A DNA stretch of 64,000 nucleotides, from NCBI RefSeq assembly GCF_000316645.1, contig NC_019684.1, positions 2,261,501 through 2,325,500 on the forward strand, given 5' to 3'. This stretch comes from Nostoc sp. PCC 7524. Lineage in GTDB: Bacteria; Cyanobacteriota; Cyanobacteriia; Cyanobacteriales; Nostocaceae. The position numbers and the translations under genes are program-made. This document shows positions 1-8,769 of the stretch, in pieces; the first letter of the stretch is position 1; each line of letters opens with the position of its first letter. The notes beneath the pieces are model-generated. The model ran no database searches and was not told the DNA's origin. It saw nothing but the letters and a program-made list of their open reading frames with translations.

Positions 1-39
1 GGGAGGGGTTCTTCTAGGAATACTGAATTGGTGTTCTAG
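1..39. repeat. Truncated end of a dispersed inverted-repeat element
   Basis: The first 39 bases are the reverse complement of one end of the element at 54792-54929, including the terminal motif TACTGAATTGGTGTTCTAG. Only this end lies in the window. It appears to be a MITE-like repeat; identity is by eye. Confidence 0.7.
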
Positions 40-55
40 GCATAGAGGGAATGAG

Positions 56-137
56 ATTGTTCTCCCCCTGCTCCCCCTGCCTCCCCTGCCTCCCCCACCT
101 CCCCCACTCCCCACTCCCCACTCCCCACTCCCTCATT
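56..137. repeat. Pyrimidine-rich short tandem repeat (STRR) before pfkA
   Basis: Repeats of CTCCCCCTG, CTCCCCCAC and CTCCCCA run almost to the pfkA ATG. Such STRRs are typical of heterocystous cyanobacteria. It leaves no purine-rich ribosome binding site in front of the start codon at 141. Confidence 0.75.
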
Positions 138-140
138 TAT

Positions 141-1289
141 ATGCGTAAAAGAATTGGCATTCTCACCAGTGGCGGCGACTGTCCCGGACTCAATTGTGTG
201 ATTCGAGCTGTTGTTAGCCATGCAACACTTACTTATGATTGGGAAGTTTTAGGTATTCCCTACGCCACCCAAGGTTTACTGGAGCGTCAAACGATCGCTC
301 TCAATCTCCACGGCTGGGATTTGCGCGGTATTGATCCCTTGCTCAATATGGGTGGGACGATTTTAGGGACGATTAATAAAGGAGATACCTTAAATCGTGT
401 AGATGAGATGCTCGCCAGTTATGAGGCACTAAATTTGGATGCGTTGATTGCGATTGGTGGCGATGGGAGTTTGGGCATTATCAATGAACTGGCTCAAAAG
501 GGTAATTGGAATTTAGTTGCTATTCCCAAAACCATCGATAATGATGTCGCCCTCACAGAACGAGCAGTTGGTTTTGATACGGCTGTGAATACGATTGTTG
601 ATGCGATCAATCGTCTCACCTTTACAGCCGCTAGTCACGATCGCGTGATGATTATAGAAGTTATGGGACGCACCGCCGGTCATTTAGCACTCCACGCTGG
701 TATAGCTGGGGGTGCAGATGTGATTTTAATTCCAGAACTAGCATACACAATTAAAGGATTATGTCAACATATAGCCGAACTGCGCGATCGCTGGCGGCGT
801 AAATTTGCGATCGTTGTTGTTGCCGAAGGTGCAAAGTTGTGCATGGAAGATATCTGCAATTTGCGAGAAGCGACCTCATCTCCCCCATCTCCCCCATCTC
901 CCCCATCTCCCCCATCTCCCCCATCCCCCTCATCCCCCCCATCCCCCACTCCCCCCGCCCTCAAATGCGGCAAAGGTCAATATATTGCCGAACAAATTGC
1001 CCTATGCAGTGGCGATATGATTGATACGAGGGTTTCGGTTTTAGGGCATATTCAGCGTGGTGGTATACCATCAGCTTTAGATCGCCTCACAGCAACAGTT
1101 TTTGGTAAAGTAGCCGTTGATTTAGTTGCTCAAGGCAAGTATGGTCAAATGTTAGCTTGGCAAAATGGGCAAGTTGTCTCTGTTCCCATTCAAGAGGCTG
1201 TAGCTCTGAGTCCCTTACACGTAGATCCTCATGGCTATTTAGTCCAATGTGCGCGTTCCTTGGGTATTTATATAGGTGAGAAAACTTGA
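141..1289 (+). CDS. pfkA: ATP-type 6-phosphofructokinase with an in-frame repeat insert
   Basis: Phosphorylates fructose-6-phosphate in glycolysis, in the cytosol. The 382-aa protein opens with MRKRIGIL and the GGDCPG phosphate-binding motif, has GGDGS near residue 110, the catalytic PKTIDNDV segment, MGRTAGH, and the LGHIQRGG substrate-site motif near residue 300. I chose ATG 141 because homologues start here; the frame stays open back to 51, but that part only translates the upstream STRR. About 27 residues (246-272, Ser/Pro repeats) are encoded by an STRR lying between the helix after the VVAEGA strand and the ILGHIQRGG-type core motif, where ordinary PFKs have a short linker. No Shine-Dalgarno is visible. 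The family call is firm; activity with the insert is likely because the motifs and frame are intact. Confidence 0.9.
   Translation: MRKRIGILTSGGDCPGLNCVIRAVVSHATLTYDWEVLGIPYATQGLLERQTIALNLHGWDLRGIDPLLNMGGTILGTINKGDTLNRVDEMLASYEALNLDALIAIGGDGSLGIINELAQKGNWNLVAIPKTIDNDVALTERAVGFDTAVNTIVDAINRLTFTAASHDRVMIIEVMGRTAGHLALHAGIAGGADVILIPELAYTIKGLCQHIAELRDRWRRKFAIVVVAEGAKLCMEDICNLREATSSPPSPPSPPSPPSPPSPSSPPSPTPPALKCGKGQYIAEQIALCSGDMIDTRVSVLGHIQRGGIPSALDRLTATVFGKVAVDLVAQGKYGQMLAWQNGQVVSVPIQEAVALSPLHVDPHGYLVQCARSLGIYIGEKT
875..958. repeat. STRR translated in frame inside pfkA
   Basis: Tandem 9-mers of the type TCTCCCCCA, decaying to ATCCCCC, encode Ser-Pro-Pro repeats in phosphofructokinase. The unit of nine bases keeps the frame whatever the copy number. 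The same unit occurs between genes at 21445-21525 on the opposite sense. Confidence 0.9.
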
Positions 1290-1298
1290 AAACTGGAA

Positions 1299-1830
1299 TT
1301 ATGGTACTTTGACTTCGCAGTTTGTTAGTCCTTTGGCTCGTTTGACAAATTTCTCATCAAAAGTGTAAAGATGCGTGTAATTCTGAGCTTGGGCGAGATG
1401 AAACGCATCTGCGAAGTCTAAACCTGCCTCATACCATTGCAATATTTGAGCAATTAAATTGGCATCGCTCAAGTGAACATTTACTAAACCAAAAAGTTTC
1501 TGCAATGCTACACATATTTGTTCTGGTGTAAATTTATAGGCAAACCTGAGTACCCATTCCGTTTCCAGAATGACTGTATCTGGTATGAAAATTTGATGAT
1601 TAACGCCATGTGCAACTTTCTCTCAAACCTAACCCCCAACCCCTTCCCTACAAGGGAAGGGGAGCAAGAATAAAAGCCTCTCTCCTTGCAGGGGAGAGGT
1701 TTGGAGAGGGGTTTCAAAAATAAGTTTGCACATCGCGTTGATTATGCAAAATTTCTAGACTTTTCTGGTACTGTACTTCATCGTCTTGAGTCAACAGCCG
1801 TACAATAATGTTCGTATCAACTGCGATCAT
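1299..1830 (-). pseudogene. vapC: PIN-domain toxin (VapC family) split by a MITE
   Basis: The N-terminal part starts at ATG 1830 (MIAVDTNIIVRLLTQDDE, carrying the first PIN aspartate) and reads to residue 30 before a 136-bp element at 1603-1738. Beyond the element the same gene continues with IPDTVILETEWVLR and ends with DFADAFHLAQA and a late acidic TFDEKF motif. Deleting the element plus one copy of the 6-bp duplication TGATTA restores an unbroken 129-aa reading frame, the usual PIN toxin length. With the element in place translation stops after about 37 codons. The start overlaps the antitoxin gene by 14 bases, as in functional vapBC operons. A 68-aa fragment remains open at the 3' side but should not be a working RNase. 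Confidence 0.9.
1603..1738. mobile_element. 136-bp MITE with 6-bp target duplication (copy 1)
   Basis: The ends are imperfect inverted repeats, ACGCCATGTGCAACTT on the left and the complement of AAGTTTGCACATCGCGT on the right. TGATTA lies directly on both sides (1597-1602 and 1739-1744). The core contains complementary G/C-rich arms from AACCCCCAACCCCTTCCC to GGAGAGGGG, so the RNA would fold into a long hairpin. It has no coding capacity, so it would need a transposase in trans. Copies 2 and 3 are at 50932-53418 (interrupted) and 62214-62435. Confidence 0.88.
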
Positions 1831-2080
1831 ACCAAGACTCCTTGACTCCTTGGCAAATAGCGTCATCCATATCTTCAAGAGTTTTGGGAATCCCTTGATA
1901 TTTCAAACAACCCGCAACATCATCCAAAGTGGTTTCAGGAAAAGGTTTTTTGGGTTTTAAAAGAATCCCATCACCGATTGCAATGAGTATTAGTTCCTGT
2001 CCAACTTCCCAACCGTGAGCTTTGCGTAGTTCTTCAGGAATAATTACTTGTCCTTCATTAGACAATTTGGTAATTTCCAT
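1817..2080 (-). CDS. vapB: AbrB-fold antitoxin (VapB type)
   Basis: An 87-aa protein beginning MEITKLSNEGQVIIPEELR, the classic SpoVT/AbrB swapped-hairpin DNA-binding domain, followed by an acidic tail (LEDMDDAICQGVKES) that would wrap the toxin. I prefer ATG 2080 to the TTG twelve bases upstream. It is the first gene of a two-gene operon with the PIN toxin; the toxin ATG lies inside its last codons. Since the toxin is broken by a MITE, this is now an orphan antitoxin, possibly still autoregulating its promoter or cross-binding other PIN toxins. Confidence 0.85.
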   Translation of the reverse strand: MEITKLSNEGQVIIPEELRKAHGWEVGQELILIAIGDGILLKPKKPFPETTLDDVAGCLKYQGIPKTLEDMDDAICQGVKESWYDRS

Positions 2081-2224
2081 CTCTATAACCAACTAGAAAA
2101 AATATTGATTTTGCAATTATTTTAGCTTTTATAGTCATTTGCTTTGATTTTCGTATACTTTACGGGAGGTGTAGCTATATTTACTGGTGTAGAAATTTTT
2201 ACCCCATCCCCAATCCCCTGCTCC

Positions 2225-5200
2225 CTATTTCCCCCCGTGGAATACATTGTGCAAACTATGTAATAACTCCTTGGCAGTAAAAGGTTTAGGCAGAACTTGC
2301 TGTACGCCCATCTCAGATGCTGTTGTTAAGCCTTCGGTTGAACTGAGTCCGCTAGAAGCAATAATCTGCACGTTGGACTTCATTATTTGCATGGTGCGGA
2401 TGGCGGTGGCTCCATCCATTTCTGGCATCATCATATCCATGAGGACGGCGCTGATTTGATGCTTTTGTTGGGCATAAAGTGCGATCGCTTCAATCCCATT
2501 ACAGGCTGTGAGAATTTTGTAGTTGTGATTTTCTAGAATCATCTTGACAATTTCACAAATTTGTGGTTCATCATCCACAACTAAAATCTGTTCTCCATTA
2601 CCTTGAGGTATTTCTAATTCCTCTGTATTTAAATCTGGCGTTGCTTGTACTGCTGGCAAGAATAGCTTGAATTGGCTACCTTGACCAACTTTGCTGGAGA
2701 CAGTGATAAAACCACCGTGGCTTTTGGTGATTCCCAATACAGTTGCCAACCCTAATCCTGTACCTGTACCTACGGCTTTTGTCGTGAAAAATGGCTCAAA
2801 AATTTTATCTAATATTTTGGGTGGCATCCCCACACCTGTATCTAGGACTTTCACCTGAATGTAATGCCCGACTTTGGCATTGAGATTCATGCTGGCATAG
2901 GCTTCATCAATAAAAACATTTTTCGCTGTGATGGTGATGTTACCGCCGTCAGGCATGGCATCACGGGCATTAACTACCAAGTTCATCAGGACTTGATGTA
3001 ACTGTGTAATATCACCAGAGACAGCCCATAAGTCTGATGATAAGTGGGTAGTAAATTCAATGGATTTAGGAAAGGTCTGTTTACCAATTAAGATAATGTC
3101 AGCAATCAGGTGTTTGAGTTGCACTATGGTGCGTTCTCCTTTGAATCCCCGCGCAAAGGATAATACTTGCTTGACTAAGGCGGCTCCGCGTTTAGCGTTG
3201 TTTTCTACAATCTCTATAAGTTGTTGCGATCGCTCTGGATTCTCCTGAATTCTAGTTTTGAGGAGTTGAGATGATACCATAATCGGTGTCAAGATATTAT
3301 TGAGGTCGTGGGCAATACCGCCAGCTAGTGTGCCTAAGCTTTCTAAGCGTTGAGCGCGAAAAAACTGCTCTTCGAGTTGTTTTTTCTGAGTGATGTCGGT
3401 GTCTACAATCAAAATCGATTTAGGTTGACCGGCTGCGTCGCGCATCAATGTCCAACGGCTTTCCACGATAATGTCTTTGCCGCATTTAGTTACTTTTTCT
3501 AGTTCCCCATGCCACATCCCAGTTTGCAGCACAATTTTGAGAGCCTCTGCATCAACTGGAGCTACTTGTAACTTATGACTCAATAACTCTTGGGTATTTT
3601 TACTTATTACCTCCTGGGCTGACCAACCATACAGTCGCTCTGCACCTTGATTCCAGAATAAAATCTGGTTTTTTAAGTCTTTGACAAAAATAGCATCAGT
3701 AGCAATATCTAGTAGGGCAGCTTGCTCACGAATTTTTTGTTCAGCTTGTTTGCGATCGCTGATGTCGGAAAAGGAAGTAACGACTGCATAAGGACTGGTT
3801 TCATTTTCCCGCACTAGGGGTTGGGAATTAATTGCAATCCAACTGATTTGTCCGTTGGGCTTGTGAACCCCCATGACTACATTTGTGCAGGGTTTGCCTG
3901 TATGTAATGTCACCACTGCGGGATGTTCTTCTTCAGGGAAGGGGGAACCGTCTTCATAAATGGTATGCCACGAACCATCACCACATACACGCCCCAAAAT
4001 CTGGTGTTGAGATAGTCCTAAAATCTTCTCTGCACTGGCATTACAAGCGATGATTTTCCCCTGCCGATCATTTAGCACTACACCCTCTTGTAGGGCTGTG
4101 ACTACGGAACGATAACGTTCTTCACTGTCTCGTAGGGCAATTTCTGCTTGTTTGCGATCATTGATGTCTCTGGTTGTGCCTACCATTCTGATCGGCTTAC
4201 CGAGTTTGTCACAGTAAGTTACGGCTTTGCTGCTTAACCAGTGGATGCTACCATCAGGCCAGACAACTCGATATTCAATAGCAAATTCTTGCTTCTGCTC
4301 GATACTTTGCTGAACAGCTTGAATGAAAAGTTGTCTGTCTTCTGAATGTACTAAATTAATAAACTCTTCCAGGCTCGGACACGGAGTCCCACAGGGTAAG
4401 CCATACAGTGGCCCCATGTTAGCAGACCAAATAGCAGCGTTACTCACAAGATTCCAGTCGAATAACCCCATACGGGCCGCTGTCAGAGCTAAACTCAATC
4501 TTTCCTCGCTTTGACGCAGTGATTCTTCCGCTTGCTTGCGCGCAGTGATATCTTCAGCCATGCCAGCATAGCAGTAAATTTTTCCTGCCTCGCTACTCAT
4601 GGGAAAACAACGATCCCAAATCCAACGCACTGAGCCATCAGGGCGCACAATTCGGTATTCTATCTCTGTAGGCTCTCCAAGAATATATTTTTTTACTTCT
4701 GCCTGAATGCGATCGCGATCTTCTGGGTGTACAGCTTCCATCCAAGACTCAGGATGGCTGCGTAAACTCTCACAAGAGCGTCCCCAAACTTTTTCGTAAG
4801 CTGGGTTAACATACAATAACTGTCTAGAGCTAGTGCTTTCTATCCAAATAACGGCTTGATGGTTTTCTGCAAATTGGCGAAATTTTGCCTCACTTTCTAA
4901 TAATGCTGCTTCAACTTTTTGGCGCTCGATGATTTCTTGTTGCAAACACTCATAGGATAATTCCAATTCTGGTGTAGCCTCTACCAGTTGAAAATGCCTG
5001 TGAGTTGGGCAGTGTAACGCCATCTTGATTTGCTGCTTTAGTTCATCTTGCGGTTTTTGCAAAGCTTCACCAATGCTGACTATTTGTAACTGGTTAAATC
5101 CTTGCAACAAACTGGTGGTAGTGACAAGTCCTAGCAGTTCCCCCTCATCGTTCACAATTGGTAAATGCCCAATCTGATGCTGTTGCAATAATGATAAGGC

Positions 5201-5569
5201 TGTGAAGAGGTTCTGAAACTGGGACAATTTCATCGTGATCACTGGCTGCGTCATGACTTGAGCCATTTTCACTTCCGAGAAATTGATGCCTGATGCAGCC
5301 AGTCTGACTATATCCTGCTTTGTGAAGATGCCTAAGAGTTGCCCTGAGTCTACAACTAAAATACAACTTGTGTTTTGTAAATGCCAATGGCGCGAGTTTA
5401 ACTGCGTCAAAGGCCAATTTTTAGTGCTTTTTTGATTCATTAAGCTAATGGCATCGGCTACATAGCTATCAGAGTCAATCGTCAACGGATAACGATTGAT
5501 GACATGATATGGATTGGGTAAGTCGATGAGCCGCTCGTTGAATGGCATAGTTAATTCGTCAGTTTTCAT
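2225..5569 (-). CDS. Hybrid sensor histidine kinase: CBS pair, four PAS, HisKA/HATPase, receiver
   Basis: An 1,114-aa cytoplasmic signalling protein without membrane segments. In order: two CBS domains (about 20-170; ILVVDSGQLLGIFTKQDIV and LPIVNDEGELLGLVTTTSLL), four PAS/PAC modules (about 215-730, each followed by a D-I-T/S-x-R-K-Q-A-E linker), a dimerisation/phosphoacceptor helix with His at residue 754 (GGIAHDLNN), an ATPase domain with N box NLVVNARDAM, G1 DTGVGMPP and G2 GTGLGLA, and a C-terminal receiver with VVDDEP and phosphoacceptor Asp near 1045. The REC domain retains Lys in PKPFTAKE. CBS pairs bind adenine nucleotides, so energy status plus redox or light ligands on PAS are possible inputs; this is inference. 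It stands alone with no adjacent response regulator, fitting an internal phosphorelay. Confidence 0.93.
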   Translation of the reverse strand: MKTDELTMPFNERLIDLPNPYHVINRYPLTIDSDSYVADAISLMNQKSTKNWPLTQLNSRHWHLQNTSCILVVDSGQLLGIFTKQDIVRLAASGINFSEVKMAQVMTQPVITMKLSQFQNLFTALSLLQQHQIGHLPIVNDEGELLGLVTTTSLLQGFNQLQIVSIGEALQKPQDELKQQIKMALHCPTHRHFQLVEATPELELSYECLQQEIIERQKVEAALLESEAKFRQFAENHQAVIWIESTSSRQLLYVNPAYEKVWGRSCESLRSHPESWMEAVHPEDRDRIQAEVKKYILGEPTEIEYRIVRPDGSVRWIWDRCFPMSSEAGKIYCYAGMAEDITARKQAEESLRQSEERLSLALTAARMGLFDWNLVSNAAIWSANMGPLYGLPCGTPCPSLEEFINLVHSEDRQLFIQAVQQSIEQKQEFAIEYRVVWPDGSIHWLSSKAVTYCDKLGKPIRMVGTTRDINDRKQAEIALRDSEERYRSVVTALQEGVVLNDRQGKIIACNASAEKILGLSQHQILGRVCGDGSWHTIYEDGSPFPEEEHPAVVTLHTGKPCTNVVMGVHKPNGQISWIAINSQPLVRENETSPYAVVTSFSDISDRKQAEQKIREQAALLDIATDAIFVKDLKNQILFWNQGAERLYGWSAQEVISKNTQELLSHKLQVAPVDAEALKIVLQTGMWHGELEKVTKCGKDIIVESRWTLMRDAAGQPKSILIVDTDITQKKQLEEQFFRAQRLESLGTLAGGIAHDLNNILTPIMVSSQLLKTRIQENPERSQQLIEIVENNAKRGAALVKQVLSFARGFKGERTIVQLKHLIADIILIGKQTFPKSIEFTTHLSSDLWAVSGDITQLHQVLMNLVVNARDAMPDGGNITITAKNVFIDEAYASMNLNAKVGHYIQVKVLDTGVGMPPKILDKIFEPFFTTKAVGTGTGLGLATVLGITKSHGGFITVSSKVGQGSQFKLFLPAVQATPDLNTEELEIPQGNGEQILVVDDEPQICEIVKMILENHNYKILTACNGIEAIALYAQQKHQISAVLMDMMMPEMDGATAIRTMQIMKSNVQIIASSGLSSTEGLTTASEMGVQQVLPKPFTAKELLHSLHNVFHGGK

Positions 5570-6160
5570 TATCCTATTGGCAGCATCACGAGTGAGCGAA
5601 AGAGCCAGTGAGACAATTGTTCTTGATTAAGCTTGTGGTTAAGCTAATCAAGTTTTCAGGAGTCAGGGGGCAGGAGACAGCTATTTATGCCCATTAATAA
5701 ACTTAGGAGATTTAACTTTTGACTAGGCAGTCAGCCGAGTTGATAAGTACAACTGATATAAAGTGTGGGATGGTAATGCTGTTTAAGGGCTATTGCCAAT
5801 TATTCTATTGGTAATTGAGAAATAGATAAACTCCTTCTTTAAAGAGATTATCGTATTTAATGCCTTTACGGATCTAGTCGGGTGGAAATTTATGGTAATT
5901 AATTTTTATGAATCTAGCGATCGCCTCAATCACCGATGTCTGTTTAAATTCTGTCAACTAACTGACACTAACATCGCTTAACATTACAGCCACAACATTC
6001 CAACGGTTTATTACTTTTACATATTGTTATATTTAGAGTTGCAATTGTTACAAACTATGCTTGTTATTCCCCAAGCTATGTAATCTTGATCAATGATATA
6101 TATAGAATATATTGATGATGTATTGTAATTTTGCTTGTGAATAAACCTTAGTTAGAATTT
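5570..6160. other. AT-rich intergenic region
   Basis: 591 bases between the divergent kinase and the 6488 gene. I see no credible reading frame and no RNA gene. A short direct string CAGGAGTCAGGGGGCAGGAG near 5660 is STRR-like. Promoters for the kinase probably lie near 5570-5700 but no clear -10/-35 pair could be assigned. Confidence 0.4.
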
Positions 6161-6283
6161 AGGACTTACGCAACTGGCACATTCATAAGGTGCGTCAGAT
6201 TTGAGTTTTTCGCTATTTTCAAAAAACTTTGGCATCTGACGCACCCTACAAGATAGGTTGAGTGTTGCACCTGCGTCAGTCCT
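6161..6283. mobile_element. MITE with AGGACTTACGCA ends (copy 1)
   Basis: A 123-bp element beginning AGGACTTACGCAACTGGCAC and ending in CTGCGTCAGTCCT, nearly the inverse. Inside are the inverted arms GGTGCGTCAGAT and ATCTGACGCACC. A second copy with over 85 percent identity by eye lies at 55832-55955. No coding capacity. Confidence 0.85.
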
Positions 6284-6487
6284 GATAATTCTCTACAAGT
6301 AATAATCTTAATTTTTGATTATTTTTTTAGCAGTTACGTATCATATTTGTTGCCGTTTGTCGTATTGTATATACAGCAAATACACCTGAATTCTATCTTA
6401 ATTAAAGTGTTTGCCACTAGACTTATTAGTCAAGATTTCATCTGCCAGCAATGATGATAGACACACAGACACGGAGTAAAATTTTAT
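6284..6487. other. Upstream region of the small monooxygenase-like gene
   Basis: AT-rich, no coding frame. A purine stretch ACGGAGT sits 13 bases before ATG 6488, rather far for a Shine-Dalgarno. Confidence 0.3.
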
Positions 6488-6817
6488 ATGGATTTTCAAG
6501 ATTTTCTCAGACATCAGTTTGCTCATGTTGTGATTGGAGAATTCAAGCCAGGTAAATTTGAAACTGCCAAAAAACTTTATGAGGAAGCTGTATTAACCTA
6601 TAAGGAAGGATTCAAGGGAGCATACTTATTGCAAGAACCAGGTACAGATAAAGGTATCTCTGTCATTTTTTGGGAAAATGTAGAAGATATGACAGCTAAT
6701 CACAGTGAGGCTTACCAACATATCTTACAACAGATGATGCCGTTATTTGCTCAACCACCACAGACAACTGTATACGAACTGGTTTGTGAAATTCAGCCAG
6801 CATCAACAGAAGATTAA
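6488..6817 (+). CDS. Small antibiotic-biosynthesis-monooxygenase-like (dimeric alpha/beta barrel) protein
   Basis: A 109-aa soluble protein. The strand AHVVIGEFKPGKFETAKKLYEEAV, the central GAYLLQEPGTDKGISVIFWENVEDM and the following helix resemble the ABM/EthD ferredoxin-like fold, in which a pattern of strand, long helix, strand and a W-E-N/S-x-E-D motif is common. No signal peptide or membrane segment. It is a single gene with long flanking spacers. The exact reaction cannot be read from sequence; many members are not enzymes. The fold assignment is moderate. Confidence 0.65.
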   Translation: MDFQDFLRHQFAHVVIGEFKPGKFETAKKLYEEAVLTYKEGFKGAYLLQEPGTDKGISVIFWENVEDMTANHSEAYQHILQQMMPLFAQPPQTTVYELVCEIQPASTED

Positions 6818-7501
6818 GTAAATAGTTGCGAAGCCATATAGAGATGAGATAACTCTAAACATCAGCATTGCGAATATCAGAGTCATTGTTTAGAGTTTCT
6901 CAGGTGTAATATTGAGTTTTTTTCATGAAACAATAGGCACTCTTGCAATAGAAAGAATGCTCTTTGTTATGTACTGAGTGTTTGCCAAAATCAAATAGGA
7001 GTCTTAATATTCAGTAACAAATGTTTGTGTCTGTAAACACCTAACAGCTTAAAATAAAGTCTATATATAAAGTAATAGTAACTTGATGCCAGTGGTGGAA
7101 GTGTGGCTATTTACTGGTAGTTATGCTGGTGAAATATCGTGAGACTTATCAGCAGATCAATAAGAAATCGACTAATCCATCATTATGGACTAAAATTGGC
7201 ACCTTTTACTAGACCAATGTCTTTTAGCTGCCTTTATCGCTCAAATTTCAGGATTTTACTACCAAAGATAGAAGCAATGTCAAGCAATAAGCCTTATTAT
7301 AGATTTTTGCGTTAAAAAAACCGTCAATTATGTTTATGCCAAGCCACAATAATAATGGATATTTTGAGCCAACATTGGTGCAGTAATTGCAGTTTACTCC
7401 AAGTTTCTCAATCGACAACTTCAGACTCGTTGCAGTTCCTTTCCAGATTGATGGAGTTGGTTTTTTGCCTAACCTCTGCCAGCAAGTCGTGAGAATCTAA
7501 A
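6818..7501. other. Intergenic region before the PAS-Crp regulator
   Basis: 684 bases, AT-rich, with no reading frame I can support. It probably contains the regulator's promoter. Immediately before GTG 7502 the sequence GTGAGAATCTAAA lacks a strong Shine-Dalgarno. Confidence 0.35.
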
Positions 7502-8665
7502 GTGAACATAGAACAATTTATCCAACGAGCAGAAGCATTACACAAACAGCTAGCAGATTTATATCAAACTGCCAGTGTGTTACCTTGGATTCCACCGGAT
7601 TTGTTACCCCAAGCGTTTAAAGAACTCTATAGCAATTCCAAAATGGTGCAGTTAGCAGCAGAAGAACTGTATCAACAAAATGAGGAACTTTTACAAACTA
7701 GGAATCTGTTAGAAGCGGAACGCCTACATTACTATGAATTATTTGAGTTGGCACCAGATGGCTATTTGGTAACTGATTTAGAAGGGATGATTCTAGAAGC
7801 TAACCTTGCCGCAGCTAAGTTGCTCAATGCTCCCAAGCATGACTTAGTAGGCAAATCGATGCTGAACTTTATCCGCATTGAAGAAAGAGAAGGCTTTAGG
7901 GGTGAACTCAACCAATTATTTGAGTCTGACAGGGTGAGAGAGTTAGTGTTACATCTACAGCAACATCATGGTGAATCATTTGATGCAGCTTTGAAGGTGG
8001 CTGTAGTTCGTAATCAACATGGTAAGACAACCTCTTTACGTTGGTTACTGCGTCATATCAATCAACACCAGCAACAAGACTTAGGATTAGTCAATAATGA
8101 TGAATTCCTCAGTCAAGAGCGCCCCATTTCTATATATGCTAAAGGTGAAAACATTCCTCTACACCCCTTAGTAATTTGGTATGTTCGCCAAGGGTTAGTC
8201 AAACTCAGTACCTTTTCTGAGACAGGGGAAGAAGTTCTGATAGGGTTAGTAACATCCAAAATGGTGTTTGGCTCTGGTATGACATCTCTACCTATTTACC
8301 AAGCTACAGCCCTCTCAGATGTAGAACTCGTATCAATTAATGCCAGTGAAATAGCAGTAACTCCCATCCTGAGCCATATTCTATTACCAAAAATCAATCA
8401 GAGGTTAAAGCAAACTGAATCTTTGTTAGTAATTTTTGGTAGACGAAGAGTGGAAGAACGCCTGCATAATCTATTGCAACTCTTGAAACAAGAAGTTGGT
8501 GAACCAGTAGCAGAAGGAATTCGCTTACGTGTTCGCTTCACTCATGAAGATATTGCTAGTGCTTGTGGTACTACGAGAGTCACCATCACACGACTGATGG
8601 GCAAATTACAACAACAAGGGTTAATTAGTTTTGACTCGAAAAAACACATGATACTGAGGGAGTAG
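7502..8665 (+). CDS. PAS domain fused to a Crp/Fnr-family transcription regulator
   Basis: A 387-aa protein starting at GTG. Residues 1-75 are helical with a coiled-coil tail (AAEELYQQNEELLQTRNLLEAE) that resembles signalling helices leading into a PAS domain (about 78-190; ELFELAPDGYLVTDLEGMILEAN). Residues 205-300 look like a cyclic-nucleotide-binding-type beta barrel (IWYVRQGLVKLSTFSETGEE), and 340-387 is a winged helix with HEDIASACGTTRVTITRLMG, the Crp-type recognition helix. There is no clear cAMP-binding R-S signature, so the ligand may bind the PAS domain. It may sense redox or a small molecule and control neighbouring or distant genes. PAS-Crp fusions are known in cyanobacteria, mostly uncharacterised. 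Confidence 0.85.
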   Translation: MNIEQFIQRAEALHKQLADLYQTASVLPWIPPDLLPQAFKELYSNSKMVQLAAEELYQQNEELLQTRNLLEAERLHYYELFELAPDGYLVTDLEGMILEANLAAAKLLNAPKHDLVGKSMLNFIRIEEREGFRGELNQLFESDRVRELVLHLQQHHGESFDAALKVAVVRNQHGKTTSLRWLLRHINQHQQQDLGLVNNDEFLSQERPISIYAKGENIPLHPLVIWYVRQGLVKLSTFSETGEEVLIGLVTSKMVFGSGMTSLPIYQATALSDVELVSINASEIAVTPILSHILLPKINQRLKQTESLLVIFGRRRVEERLHNLLQLLKQEVGEPVAEGIRLRVRFTHEDIASACGTTRVTITRLMGKLQQQGLISFDSKKHMILRE

Positions 8666-8767
8666 GGAGTAGGGAGTGGAGAGTGGGGGGGCAGAGGGGC
8701 AGGGGAGAAATTTTCTTTCCCAGTCCCCAATCCCCAGTCCCCAATCCCCAATCCCCAATCCCCAATC
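8659..8767. repeat. STRR tract AGTAGGG / CCCCAAT
   Basis: Heptamers of GGGAGTA type pass into CCCAATC repeats. The tract overlaps the last codons of the PAS-Crp gene (GAGGGAGTAG) and fills the gap to the convergent SLH gene, where opposing G-rich and C-rich arms could form a hairpin acting as a bidirectional terminator. Confidence 0.75.
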
Positions 8768-8769
8768 CC

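Noticed and set aside
1508..1717. 69-codon minus-strand frame in the vapC region
   Set aside because: It translates the MITE and a wrong frame of vapC. The true gene is the interrupted PIN toxin.
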